Below are positions 22,801 through 37,800 of a stretch of 64,000 nt of DNA, one piece after another. The DNA lies in NCBI RefSeq assembly GCF_000003815.2, contig NC_049983.1:25973003-26037002 (forward strand), given 5' to 3'. The translations under genes and the position numbers were made by a program. The stretch comes from Branchiostoma floridae. Lineage: Eukaryota; Chordata; Leptocardii; Amphioxiformes; Branchiostomatidae. Under the pieces are notes generated by a model. That model was not told where the DNA came from and did not search any database. It was given only the letters and a program-made list of their open reading frames with translations. Within the stretch, counting starts at the first letter, position 1, and each line of letters starts with the position of its first letter.

Positions 22801-25800
22801 CTATATATTTTGCGCTTTTCTTGAGCATTTCAGTGGCCAGGTGTTTTGTCAGGTGAGGAGGTCTTTTCTCAGAAATTTTTCCCCTTTTTCCTGGACCTGT
22901 CCCAACATGTATACCAGACAGACTAATGTATCTTAACTAAGGTTTGAAATCAATTCTGCCTGCCTGGCTGTCATGGCTGGCTGTGGCCTTTATTTCATCC
23001 TGCCCAAATCAGCCTGTCCAATGGATTACAGGAACAAGCCACAACACTCAGCACCTCTGAGGTTTAATGTTTGATGGGGAAGGGCACAGGACTGGGGATA
23101 CGGCTTCACGGCTGCTTTTCCTTTGTTTTACTGGCAATGACAACTGGTCTGGAAACTGGCTTTCTTATGGTCAAACAACACACTGAACAAATTATCTCCT
23201 CTAGAATGCAGAGTTATTACAAACTTTCAGTTTTAAAGTATACAAATCCTTATATGACTGAGCTTTTTTTTAATAGCTACTTGACTTAAAGCATCATGTT
23301 TCACTCCAGGTGATGATGACCTTCACCTGCAGTTTTATTGCAGGAGGAGCAACATCAAGATGAGCATGCCCTGCTGACTATCAAGTCTTTCTCTCCCTGT
23401 CTTCCATGATATTTTTTTTGTACACCCACTTTCCAGGCAATGCAAGTCTGACCACCTTGTATTTTACTTGCCATCAATTGCAGCTGAAGTGCATGTGTGA
23501 CCCCTACCAGGCAAAATAAAACAGACTATAGACAGGACATTTGATGTGTGAGTGAGTGAGTGAGTGAGTGAGTGAGTGAGTGAGTGAGTGAGTGAGTGTG
23601 TGATTGAGTGAGTTAATGAGTGAGTGTGTGAGGGTGCAAGTCAGAATGAGTGAGTGCATCAGTCAGTGAATGACAGTGAGTGAGCGAGTGAGAGAGCTTG
23701 CACTGAAGGAAGTAAAGATATAACATGTAATGGAAAAGTGAGCATCAAACAAGCCTGCACAGGCTACATGTACTTCTGCTTGGTCGACACACATTCTTCC
23801 AATCTCACCTTAGACTTTACAAGCTTGTAAACTCGGCCGACCAAATCCAAAGACGGTCTAAGATTTCTAAGTCATCTCCACTCCCCGCTGAGAAACTACT
23901 TATCCCCGAATTAAAACAAATATCCTGGTGGACTTCAGATATTTCTGGCACACTTTCAAGCAGCAGTGGGAACAATACGGGCCCTGTTCACACATCCCGG
24001 GAGGGGGGGGGGGCAGAGTGGTTATTTCTCTGGTTGTCAAGGAGCGTCTTACAAGACAACTTAACACACCAAAGGTCACCTGACAGGTGGGGCAGCTACT
24101 GACAGCAGGATTCTTAAAGATCTGCAGGACGACTTCCTTAGTGAGGAAATTGTTGATTAGTGCGATGTCTTCAGGGGGAAGAGAAGAGAAAAGACATGGA
24201 GACAATGCTGTCTCCAGGACCCGGCCCTCCATCCCGGGATGGAAATTTACTTGCTGGGACAGACAAAAATTCCACCCCGTCCATCCAAAGATCTGAATGT
24301 CACGACATCAGGTTGATGTTTTCGTTTAGTGAATGAATGAAGACCTTCACATTTTTGCTGCACTGGGCTAAGTACAGGCCACGACAAGACATGTTGGAGA
24401 AATATAGTTACAGATACAAAATAAAACTATTATTATTTACATAACTTCAATTTCTCCTCGCTTTTCAGCGTTGGTTTTTGTTGGTGTGAAATGACAGATA
24501 TGACGACATGGGCTCCCAAACAGCAAGTGGGATGGAAAACAATTTTAAGCTGGAGACAGCGCTGCATGGAAGTCCCTCAGGTGAGATCTACTGAGATAGA
24601 GGAGTTGATGTCAGTGTCTGAAGATGTGTTAGTCTGGAAGACATGTGGAGTTGACCAGGGCTCTAGCCAGCGTCCGTTTTTCCGTCAATTGACGGAAATT
24701 TGCTGCGTGTGATGGAAAATTTTAAAACCAATCCGTCAACTTTGACGGACAAAAATCTGATAAAAGCTCCTTGGTGGAAGCTACAGGCTTCTTGGGGATG
24801 CCGTCCACGGCCGTAAAAGCCACACACTGCTTGTTTTGCTATTGTTATGATTGTTGATAATGTGTGTCAGTGCCCTTTCGCATACGATAATCTCATTAAA
24901 ACCCGTTTTTCAAGGTCTCAGTTCAGTCTCTCTAACTCCTGGAATAGTGTTTTCGCGACAATGGGAATTGGCTGACGGAAAAAATTGCCGACCTGGCTAG
25001 AGCCCTGGAGTTGACTGACAGTGAGAGTTCCCTGAGGTCTTAACTATGTCCTTAGTGGGGAAGTTGTTGAGTTTCAAGACAAGTTTATGGGGTAAAGAGG
25101 TCAGGAAGGTGGTTTCCATCCTTCAGGTGTGACAGAAACATTTTAGCACCTTGAGAAGTCATTTCACTAACAGTAGGAGGTCTTCACAATCTTATTCACC
25201 ACTAATAGAATAGAAATTCCTGATTTCTAAAAGTCCTGGCAGTGAGGTAAGGGGATGTGGCTATATCCTTTGCAAGCCCCTATTCCTTGATGCTAATCTG
25301 TAATGCCACCAGCGGCCACAAACGCCAGGGTTTAATTCCAGATTTTCCTATCTCTGTGGGGCCTCATCAGGATGTCTTTCTTTGTTGAGCATGTACTCTG
25401 TGTTTTATCTATAGGACAATGTTTGTTTGCGAGCAAAAAATAATAATCTGCTGCATGACGAAAATAAAGAATTCTCCCGCCAGTTTTAATTTGCGAGCAC
25501 TGTAGGTCACACGAGCACCGCAATATAATCTGCACCGTGGGTGTCCCACAATACTCTAAAGACAACCGTTGTCCACAACGATAGACAATAACAGTCGCAC
25601 AACTACATAAGTGTTGTCTGTCTAAAGCGGCCCTCAGAATAGAAACTTCTGATTTGTAAAAGTCTTGCTGGCGAAGTAAGGGGGTGTGGCAGCCAGACAC
25701 TTCAAACAACCTCAAATGGCTTAAATATGCAGTGTACATGGGGCAACGACCTTGTGTGGCGCTCTGGATAGATTGTTTCTGCATTTATGAATTTAAGAAA

Positions 25801-28800
25801 TGCAGCGAGTCCTAATTATTTACCAGATATGTGGAGTTAGTCAGCTGGTTTGAAGATCAAGGTCATACCTAGTTTGCGGTGTTAAGGCAAACCAGTGTGG
25901 CAGTCCCCACAAGTTCTGGCATTGGCATCTTAACAACTCTCCAGACAGTGGGAGGTCCTTGTAAGTATGGGATGAGTGACTTCCTTATGGATTTCTAAGA
26001 CATGTTCATAAGAACTGGGGATCCCTTGGCCAAAACAGAAGTGTTGATATCAGCAACTAAAGACGTCTTGGCTGCAACAGGTGCGACTCTGCCGACAGAA
26101 GACGTCCCCTGATGGTCTTGAGAACCTGACAAGGTGCCAAGGAGGTTACCCCGAGCATGTCTTGAAGGGAAGTCTAAGACAATCCCTGAGGAGCCGAGGT
26201 GGGAGTGTGAACATGTAGGTATGACAGAGGTGAGCTCCGTGTATGTAGGTGGTCATGGCAATGTTCATAAATGGTTTCCAGGGAACAAAATTGATGATTA
26301 ACAGGAATTATGTTTGACAAGGAAGAGATCTTGTAAGGCCATGGGATCTACAGAGAATTCATTTTCTTGGCTCTTCAAAATTTTGATTTGAAAGTTCAGC
26401 AAGAATGAAAGTTCAGCCAGAGGACAACATGAAATCAGAGGATAGGGAAGAAGACTTGAATCTGACATTCATCCCTGATTCAACAACCATCTGCATTTCC
26501 ATCAGACTCTATCTATATAAAGGCTGGTTTTCGTTTGGATATATGTTTGCATTTTGTCTTGTTTTAGCAACAGTTTCACATGTATTTAGGTGGTCATGGC
26601 AATGTTCTAAAATGTTCTCTTACAAAATTGATAATTCCAATTTTGTGTTATAAATTTAAAAGACAAACAAGCTTTAAGATTCATGCAAAATATACAAAAA
26701 TGATACATAAAAATCTATAATTCATAGCAGGCTCTATGGGCCTTTTTTGTTGCTTTTTTTACACTTTCGCTGGTCATTTCTTATTTGTATTGTGTCATTT
26801 GTGCAGTGGTGTTGTGAGATTAACTCACTGACTATTGTACTTTGCCATAAGGCCACACCGATTTAATTTCTTGGTTCACGGATTCGCTCGCTCCTATTTT
26901 TTGGAAAAAAAAAAAAAAAAAAAAAATGACCACTCAGCAAATTTTCACCATTAATGAAACCATTCACCAACTTTCTGGTGTAGCAAATTGGCCTTTATAT
27001 TATAAGCTCCTTAAAATGTGGGTACAGGTGCTGTTACTGTACAAAAATAGTGTTTTTGTACTTTTTTCAAGCTGAAAACTTTTTTCTTTATGTTTTGGAT
27101 TAGCTGTTACCTTTACCACAACCATTTTACAATTTTTATTTTTATTTCGCCCTCTCGCTCCATATTTTTTATGAAAAAATCCGTGAACCAAGAAATTAAA
27201 TTGGTGTGGCCTAAGGCAAAAGAAAGAAAGAAAGAGGCAGTTCCACATGCTTCTGGTGTACATGTGCTACAGCACAAAAGCCATCTGTCTAAGTCATATT
27301 TTCATCACAGTAGTTTAATTATTTTCAAGATGAAATCTGCCCTTTAACCATCAACTGATACCCAATATCATCAGTCAATGTCTTTATGCTATCTCCAGAG
27401 AACAAAGGGAATAGATCTGTTTGGCCTATGCCGTTTAGGCTGAGAGAGACATCAGTGGTTCTATCTATGCATGCAGACACTGTAACAACTGTGTACAAGT
27501 GAACACCTTTATAAATGGACCACCTGCCCATAAGGCATTTCAGCCACTTTTGACGGTCCTTTAGATGATTTTTCTCCATTGATACAAGCATTAAGAACCC
27601 TGTCTAAAGTGACCACCCGTGGCTGTCCACATAGACCACATTTCATCACTCCCGAGTGGTCCTCTTGTACACGTTTAAATGAATTGTCAAAACACAAGGT
27701 ATGGCCACAAGTCACACTTTTCTTGTATGAGGGTCTACAGGAGGGTTTTGACAATGCTTTCAAATTCAGAAGAACACTCCACATATTATGTAAAAATGAA
27801 TGAAACCAATTACGCAAACTTTGATCTTCTTGCTATGAATTACGTGAACAGGGCGTTTTTTCCATTGAACTACAGGGAAGCAAACAGGCTGCTCATGTGT
27901 GATAAGCAATCGGAAAACAGCATGCATGCCCTCTTATATTAGAGGCAAGTACGTTCATATGACGACACAGAGACAACATTTTTCTGGTGTTACCTCAAAC
28001 CCCAGCTGAATCACACACAACATTACCTATTCATAGCCATATCCCCACCAGAACAGGTGGCTGTATTACTGTTTAATACTTCCAACAGTGGGACTAACAC
28101 CCTCCCACCTCACTATCCCAGGTGTAACATTACTGCTGACCTGAGCCCTCATTACACAAACAAGGGGACTCCCCCGGGACCTGACTCAGAACATCTCACT
28201 CCCAGGACACCTACATGTACATGTACCACTCCTATAGAATAATAATAAAAAAGGGTCGAACATCAGACTGAGGACAAAGCATGACACGTTTTCCTTAGCA
28301 ATGCAGCTTGGCTACAGCGTGCATATTTTGTAATCTCCAAGCAGATCTTGCATGGCATAAAACAGTGTCATAAGCTGGAGGAAGGAGTTAAGCCGGCAGA
28401 GAAGTAAATTAAAAATTTTGGGGGGCCAAACACACTGGGTCACCTCTACTCTTCTTGATAAGACTTGTTGGGTTGCCCCCTAATGGACTTTAAATGCTAC
28501 GAGGCTATCTACCTTTTAGTGGGAATATCAGGATTCTATTGTAATTGTTAAGTTTTTTATGACACATTTTATGATAAAACAGTAACTTTGCATCTCACTC
28601 TGGGCAATAGTACTGGAGAATCATGATACAAAAAAGGTTACAACACAGCAAACAGATTATTTCACACATTAAAGGTTAGTAGGAATATAATGATCTTATT
28701 ATAATCGTAATCGTGAAGTTTTTATGAGTCATGTTTTATGATAACGTAGAGCATTTCTCACCCTGGAGCACTATCCCTATAAGACAATCATTATAAAACC

Positions 28801-31800
28801 CAGCAAAGGGATTATTATCTAATGTTTTAGGAACGTTATGCTTTTATCGTGATCAAGGCTTTACGATGCCTGTTTTACGATATAGCAATAAAAGAGGATG
28901 AAATGTCTGCTATAACTTTTGTCTGATCGAAATAATTGGCGATGACATGCAGCATTTCATTACTAACGTTCTATTTCCTTACTAGGGAACCATATACACA
29001 CTTACGTGCACTGATTTACCTGTCCTTCTTGAGTAACTATAACATTCACGGTGGGCAAAGTACGTGGTTACAACTGTTACACACCCAACTGGAAAGGCTA
29101 TCCTAAAAAATAAGATGACCTTCTAGGAAGGACGTAACCACCTGTCTGAGCTTATAGAATACCAACTGCTAGGCCAGGATTGAACCCACATCCTTATGAT
29201 ACAGCAGCACAGCTGCCGACCACAACACCAGTCTGTCTGCCACCTATATTACGGAATAATTCTATACACATCCACCCATCCTGAACCAAAAACTTTTTGA
29301 TACAGCAGTACACTGTTGCTGACCACAAGATGTAATATGTACCTGTACCCACATCCACCCACCCAGAACAGTACATGTATGATGTAATCCAGCATGACTT
29401 GTGTGTCAGACAGTGGATTTCCCAGAGGTGCTCTCCATATGATTGTTCAAAGTGATGCTATTTCCCAGGTGGGGTCTGGTATTACATCAACATACACCAG
29501 GTCAGACAGATCATATCAGGGGTGCTTTATGATTGTTTATCATGTACCAGTGCACGAAATACTGTTTTCAGCCAGGTTGCACAGGCGGCAAGCTGAGTCA
29601 AGGTTTCAGGTTGCCCCACTTTAGTTATTACTTTCTTAAAATCAGCTACTTATGTCCATTATCTTTTCTTCCTGTTACATATAACTTGTACTTATGGTTT
29701 ATCTAATACCAAGGAGGTTAAAAAGGACCTCCTTGCTAATACCAGGGTTCTCCCCAGAGAGTGGAATAAGGGAGGCCCTCCACTATACTCTCAGCCAGCT
29801 CCACTATACTATTTTTCAAATTTAGTGTGTTTCTTCCCTATTTTCTTTGTTAGTTTTGCTAAGATTAATGACAATTCACAGATTTTTGTACCAAGTGGCA
29901 TCACTTTTCCAGTCAGCATTGTCTGCAAAAACTTGTGAATGAGCAATGATCAAAACAATAGTCGTTTTGCCACTTCACAACAAAGGAATAACAACAGTAT
30001 ATTATACTTGTAGTATTTGACACCCTCTGTCATTGCAAAATGAACCCATTTTCATGAAAGTGCAGCGCGTTGGTGCGGGTTATTTTTGCCAGCCCCTCCA
30101 CTATACTAAAAAATTCTGGGGAGAACCCTGCTAATACCAAGAAATAAACATAAAAAAAAGCTTATAATGCACATACGTGTAGGCCTTTATCATCATCGTT
30201 TTCATAATTGGCCGAGAAACATTTAGTTAAATAAAGTGAACAAAATGCTTTGCCAGAACTTGCAAGTGCATATGGGGGTGGTCCCTTAGGTTAGGGAACA
30301 AGTACAATTTGTATCATTATGCGTCCATCCTACATATTGTGGCCTACCATAAAAGGTAATGTAATTTGGCCAGATTTCTTTAAGAGTTAAACACAGACAA
30401 AGGAACAGTAGTGTCTTGTCTCTAATGCTTTGGTTCTCTGTCAAATGTTTTCTTATTCATCAAGATATTGCAATTATAAGTCCAAACTTTACAAGGTTTA
30501 CAAGGTTATGTCTGATGTCATGTCCCTGTTGTTGGTGACGTTATCACAGTAACACTATCAGGACTTCAGATCTGACTCAACATTTGTACAAGGTCGTCCA
30601 GCCTGTGTCTAATTCAAGGTCATGGTGAATTTGCGGCCCTGCCTTTGATAAGGGGGTCAAAGGTTAGTCCTAAAGCTCCATGATAAAAAGGATTTCAGGT
30701 AGTAGTCTGAGGTTATAGCAACTTTTGTCTGGTTCATGTTTGTTTAAAAGAATAATACATTTCACGGTTTCTGTTGTACCAGCTGTTACCTTACAGACTA
30801 CCAATATTTCTCAAACTTGGATTTCACAACTTTTAATACGTGACCACCTTGATACAACTCAGACAACTAGTAGGATATTTCCTGATCATTACAATATTCT
30901 GCATGGCATCTGTATCAGCGCCCCCTGCCTCCTGGAACTGAACTGCACCCAATCATGAGACTGAAGCTGCTTCAGATCACAAAGTCAAAAAATGCGTTTT
31001 AATTTCAATTCTAAAGAGGAGAAAACTGATTTAGAAAGGTTGCTGACTTCAGCACATTTCTGGAGACAATTTTACAAGAATTTCTCAGATGCTAACACGA
31101 GATAAGACTACAAATTGGGTAGGATCTGTGCATGGTTGGTCACAAAGTTTGGACAAGGAAGTTTATGTAATTATTGATGTGTATTTGATTTCCTGATAAC
31201 TCTGGAACACCTGGCCAGCTGGGATAATACGGAGGAATATGATACCAGATGTATCTGATACGTGTATCATTCCTGCAATTCTGCAAGGCAACATCCAACA
31301 ACTGTTAAAACAGGCAAAGCAGGTATCCAGCAATGAGATGAAGCATGTATTTAGGATTACTATAGCTTTTTTGATAGCTGAAGGCCCATGTAATTTGGCT
31401 ATACGCTTACTAAATATTGGAAAAAATTGTGATTTCCTGTTACCTGACTGAACAAAGCCTTTGAGAGTGGGGGGTGACCACTGGCAGGGGATTCTCCTGT
31501 GGATATTTGCAAACCACCAACTGGTGAAATGCATTTCCCAGTTGAATAAATAAATGACATGAAATGAAATGAAAATGGATGTAAAATTTTCAATCTGATG
31601 TCTGAGTGCTAAAAATCTGTACAATCTTTGCTCTGTTTCTCATACACAGGACCAAAAGTGAAGTGTGCCTGCAAAGAAAACTTACATCTGCAAGTACATG
31701 TACATCAATTAATACATGTATATCAAGCATAAGTGCCTTCTGTTGCAGGTGTATATGCACAGATGGCTGAAGAAACCGATTTCTGCAACATTTTTTTTTT

Positions 31801-34800
31801 CAAGTTTAAAGCAATGTGTTAATCTTTGCCTTTGAGATAATCAGCAATGACCACAAAGAAAAATCAACTTTTCTTTTGAGTCAAGGAGGGAAAATAACAT
31901 GTCTTAGGCATATTTCACCATCTATTTCACACTTAAGGCCATTTGTGACAAGGTGACCAGCTGTTGTGTCATGTGATCCTTGCTTCGGTGCCCTTAACAT
32001 CGCAGGAGTTCTGCCTCCTTCACTTCTCAGGTGTGGATTTCTTAAGTTTTGTTTATGGTTTCCTTGTCCTTGGGAACTGGAGAACTCCCAAGAACCCCAA
32101 ACATTCCTTTCTGCATCTTAAGGAATTAAGGAATGAGTCATCCACTTTGAGAAACTGACGCATGGGCGACAAATTCAACTTCAAGAATAGCTATTTTATT
32201 TTCCAAAAAGACTCACACAGAGAGACAAATGAATATTAACACACTGTTGGATTTTCTTTATAAATGATACTTAAAATGCAAAATTCATGCCATTGGGTAG
32301 AATGTTACAACAGTGTTCTTTACCTACTGGAGTAAGTTCAATTCTCCTTGGAAAAACAAATCAGATAAATATATCATAACCTGAAAACTGAAAACTTTAT
32401 CAAGAATTTTCAAAGTACCTTCACACTGTCCATGGCAGCCCCCACCACAGCCTCCAGCTGCCTCCTGTCCCTGGTATCCCCCTGGCAGAGCCTCACATCC
32501 CTCAGCAGCACCTTGAAGACGTTCCCTGCCAGGTTACCAAGGTGCAGAGGCTGCTGACGGAGGAGGAACTTCTCCATCTGTACATCCCTCAGGCTGGGGT
32601 GGGCAGAGGCAGAGCGGAGGCTGGGGGGACAGGGCGCTGTCAGTCAATCGATCAACCAACCAACTAATCAACCAATCAATCAATCAATCAATAAATGAGG
32701 AGGAACTTCTTCATCTGTACATCCCTTGCAAAATGTTATTTTACAACAATTAAGATGTACATGTATATCAAAATCACCCTTCAGCATAATATATCAGCTT
32801 CTGCATCTGTTTCTGTGTATCAGATATAACCTCCCTTTGGAGTAACACATCAGCTTCTGTATCTGTACCTGTATACAGCAGCTGGTTATAAATGTACGAC
32901 ACTGAATACATTAGCATATCTAACTATAATCATTGTTTAAAGCTATATGATGAGGATGATCCAACTCTGAGTTCCACTCTACAATAGTTTTAGGAGAAAA
33001 CATCATTTTTGGAATTTCTCAATTCTAGCTCAATAACTCTGGCACTTGAAGGCTTGTCTATTTCTTGTCCTTATCTGACCTGGTATTGGAAATTTGATAG
33101 TCCGTACAACTGACATGCATGTGTGTGAAACAACCCTCTGGTGACAGACTGTTCTTTTTCAGGCATCAAACAAAGGTTAGATTTTAATAGGGTGTCATGA
33201 CCTTGAAAATGTCAGTGACAATGTTCTTTTTCTGCTGTCTGTAGGGCAGAGAGGGGTCAGAATCATGGAGATTGTGATTGACAGCTGTGTGGGACAACAA
33301 ACTGAAATAGTTCTTTTCAGATGTTAGAAGATCTGTCGAAAGATTTTGTTTTCCTTCCTGTCCTAACTTCCTTCTGTCGGTGGATCCAAGAAGCATGATG
33401 GGCCATGATATATAGGCATGATGATTGACAGCTGAGTGGGACAACCAACTGATGACAGACTGTTGTATTTTGTCCTTGTCTGACCTTCCCTCAGGCTACT
33501 GTTCAAACTACAAACTACATGACCTTCGCAGGTCTGTCAACAGTTAATTCGATCAGTAGAGCCAAAAAGCATGAACTGTGACAGACAACTGTAAGACTGA
33601 GCATGATTGACAGGAATGTTTGACAACAAACTGCTGACATATTGGTCTTTTTTTCCTCTTTCTCACAGACTCCTTTTCCTGACCATGAAAAAAGCCTGTC
33701 AACTACCTTTCTAGTAAGCATGAAGTGTAACACAGAACAAAGTGTACATGGACAGGGCTGTTTGACAATATGGCAGCGACAACACTTTGCTCTTTTTTCT
33801 CTCTTTTGCACAGAAACATTTTCCTGACCATGAAAAAGTCTGTCAAGAAGAACAGCCAAAAAGCATGTAGTGTGATGCTGACAACAGTATGACTGAGAAT
33901 GATGGACAGCAGTGTTGGATACCAAACTGGTGACAGACTGTTGTATTTTTCTTCATTATCTCATAATAGACTCCTTTTCCTGACCATCAAAAAAGTCTGT
34001 CAACTCCTTCTTCCACCTGTGAGTAGAGCCAAAAAGTATGCAGTATGACTGGCAATGATGGACGAGAGTGTTGAATAACAAACTGGTGACAGACTGTTGT
34101 ATTTTTCACAGACATCTCTTTCTCACAGACATATTTTCCTGACGATGAAAAGGTCTGTCAACTATTTCTTTCTTCAGTAAGGCCAAGAGTCCACAGCATG
34201 CTGAGTACATGGACAGGGCTTTTGGACAAGACTTTGCTCCTTTTTGTTCCTCTTTCACACAGCCTCCTTTTCCTGACCATGAAAGAGTCTGTCAACTATT
34301 TCTTCTGTCAGTACATATAGTGCCAACAAGCCTGAAGTGTGACATACCACAGTATGCTGAAACATGGACAGAACTGTTGGACAACAAGGCAGTGAGTTTT
34401 TTTTTTTTTTTTGCTCTTTCACATGAAATCCTTTTCCTGACCTTGAAAAGGGTTCGTCAACTATTTCTTTCTCCTTTCTAATTTCTGTCACTGAAGTCAA
34501 AAAGCATAAAGGGCCAGAGAACATCATTGACACTGATGCCTGTCCCACTCATTGTTTGGTAGCCCATGTTGTTGACTTTGATTGTTAAATGTCTTATCTT
34601 AAGCTTACTTAAAATATGTTTTCATAACATGAAAGTTGTGAAGTTCAGATTTTTTTGACAGATGGTGAACTCTTTGTCCGTCTCAAACTTCCGTCCTGTG
34701 ATAGAAGGACAGACGTCAGTTGTAATGTCTATCTGTCAGGGTTGTGTTCATATAATACTGTAAATGTATTTAAGTTCACGGGGATTTAATTTCGCGGTAG

Positions 34801-37800
34801 CGGGAAAAAGGACTTTTTGCGGTGGTATTAAATTCGCGGTATCTAGCATCATGTTCTGCATATTTAAGTAGTCTCTTACTGCCATGGAAAAATGTTCGCG
34901 GTAGTTTTAAGTTCGCGGTGAAACGGCAACGGCAAAAACCGCGAACATAAAAGTTTAAACCGAGTGACTTGAAGGTCTGTCAACAACTTCCCTTTCCTCC
35001 CCAGCTTCCTTCAGAATCTGTCAGTGGCACCAAGAAGCATGAAGGACAGCTCAGGAGTCGGCGATGATGGAAGGGCGTGGTGGTTGCCGGGGCAACCATG
35101 CTTCTATGGAACCATGGTGACAGGTTCTGCATATACAGCACTCTCACTACTCACTCAATAAACTCAATATACTAGGAGATACTAGTATATCCCTCAATAT
35201 ATTCATTCAGCTGTAAATTAACTCCTAATTGAATCTCTCAATAAATCAATCTTGACCAATAGACAGTGACCTCAATACGACAGTAATCACCCCAGGTGCA
35301 GCCATGGGACTGTAGGTTTTGAACCACTCACACCGGGAAGGACCCCTACTCTTTTTCGATAAGCGTTGTGGGAACGTGCTCGAGGTGTAGCTCTCCTCAC
35401 ACCCAAAATCTCCATTTAACATCCCATCTGAGGGACAATTGAGAAAATAAGTTTGAAACTTTAATGTTTAAGAAACCTAAAAAGCGTATTTGATAAGGCT
35501 CCCTTATCAAGGTGAAAGAAACCCTATTGGTTTCAGGGATTCCCTCTTGACCAAAAAAAGGACCAGAGGAAGCTGAGGTCGGGGGTAGTTTGTCCAGGAA
35601 TGTCATTGCTTCATTTCTGAGGAATCTTAATGAGAAGATGATCCACCTCCCTCCCACTCATCGTGGACATACCTGGGGTTCCTGAGATTCCTACAGTCTA
35701 CCTTTACAGGTAAAACGGAAACCTTGAGCCTCAGCTTGAGTTGTCTCAAGAGGATTATACACAAAGAAGACTCTCTCATACACACTGGGGATCAGTGTGA
35801 TTTGGCCCAAATTGCCCAAACACCAAGCTAGCTAGGTTCTTGGTTACCTCAGCTAGGGCCAGGCTAGGATTATGGTAACTCCCTGGTTGTTGGGACAAGT
35901 TGGTCTGATAAACATTGATCCTTGAAAACCACCTAAGCAATAAAAAACGGACTCAGGGCTGTAGTGTAGAACTTCAATTTTCAAAAAACAATTTTTTTTG
36001 CAATTTTCTACTTTAAATAAGAGGAAAACTATTCCATTCCGAAATTCATAGGGCAAAAATTTGATGTAGTGACCACTGGCTCAATACTTTTGCACGGTTA
36101 GCAAGCGAAACTATTGAGCCAGCGGTCACTGAGGAGGACGGTACTACTGACTAAATTCTTGCCCTTCACCTTTTCATTACCTCATCCTTCAGAAATGTTC
36201 AGCTTATTTAGAAATTCCTGTCATGGCAAATAAAATATACAGTGGACTACTATTGCATCACTACTGTAAACACTATAGTCATCACCTTCCTTTGTAAGCA
36301 ACTTGTCATCAAACCTAAGCAACTCTTAAAGTCACATGCATTTGAAGGCATTTCAATCCGTACAGTAACAAATTCTTCAGTGTCCATAGAATGAACTGGG
36401 AGAACAATCAATGCTAGTACATTTAACTTTTAAAAAAATGGTTGAAAATGTCAAAGTCATTAACTCGTAAGGATCGTATGCAAATGTCACTGTAAATGCC
36501 ATTATAGTGATGCTGAAGAAGAGTGACGGATGTCATTCGAAACGTCCAGAAGTAAATCTCAAAATTTTATCCAGTAGTAGAGATTGACTTGTCTTTAAAT
36601 ATTGTCAAATACCTGAATGTCTAACCTTCATAAACATATTAAGTCACTTGTATTACAGTTACTGGCCTTTGTTGATAGCAGACTGCCCTCCCATGTTGAT
36701 ACTTGAGTCCTAATAACACTTCCAATTTCCAAATAACCTTCTTCATAAGCTAGCTCCAGAGGTCAAGTTTTTTTCTGACCTTGGCAATTCCTGCTTGTAC
36801 TCTTCAAGTCACTACAATTAAGAAGTCTGGTTTTCTTAAAGACAAAAATTGGCTCTTGATGTTGATACTTTCTGTCCCAACAACACCTCTAAATAACCTT
36901 CTACATAACCTAACTCCAGAGGTCAAGTTCTTTTCTGACCTTGGCAATTCTTAAAGTCACAATAATTAAGAAGTCTGGCTTTCTTAAAGACCAGATTGGC
37001 TCTTAATGTTGATAGTTTCTGTCCCAACAACACCCCGCCCGACCTTGTGTGGAACCTTACACCACAGGTCTGGTACCTGACATTTCTGCACAAGTGCAGA
37101 ACAACAAACTTTACCCTGCCAGGGTCAACAACGTCTTACCAGGTTTCCTTTGGGTCTTAAGTTAAGATTAGCTGTAAGTAAACAGTTGGGTGAGTCCACT
37201 ACTCTCACTTTTGCAGCCAGGGGCTGAATTGCAAGGAGAGAATAAAATAGGCAGGGCTAAATTCTTCTTCTTTTTCTTCTTAGTGTTTAGGTGGCCACCA
37301 TCATCTTGCTGATGTTTCTGCCACACTTACAAGGTCTGGAGCAGCTGACATTAGGCGCTTACTCGGGTGACCTCAATACGACAGTAATTGCCCCAGGTGC
37401 AGCCATAGGACTGTACAAGAGGGTTTTAACCACTAAGACCCCTACTCCTTTCAATAGCACGGTGGGTTGTTTAACATGTTGGAGGTGTGGCTCTCCTCAA
37501 ACACGGGACTTCGTAGAAGTAAAGCAGGTGTTTCTCACTTGTCAGGTGTGATGCCCTGGTCGCCATGGCCTGCCAGCAATATTCCTTTTTTATCTGAGAA
37601 CCAACACTTTACATTGAAGAGGCCTACAGTGCTGGTAGGCTACCGGTACAAACTTAAGGTAAAAGTGACCCAGGTGTTTCTCACCTGTCAGGTGTGACGC
37701 CACTGGCCGCCATGGCCTGCCAGCAATATTCCTTTTTTATCTGGGGACCAACACATTACATTGGGGAGGGCAACAGGGGAGGGAGTTGTTTTCCGGAGCT

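Larger units (their letters stand above)
22600..32418. other. PUS7L intron 3
   Basis: About 10 kb of intron with no recognised exon. It holds the GAGT microsatellite, a hAT MITE (24656-25007), a Harbinger-like MITE (26851-27211), a CAGGGTTCTC MITE (29743-30130), a piece of the AATCTCC element at 28333, and a SINE-like tail with ATAAATGA repeats near 31540-31575. Confidence 0.6.

Noticed and set aside
25200-25700. Direct repeat of ~55 bp (GAATAGAAAYTYCTGATTT) about 440 bp apart
   Set aside because: It could be the flanks of an insertion, but no inverted ends or target duplication could be defined.
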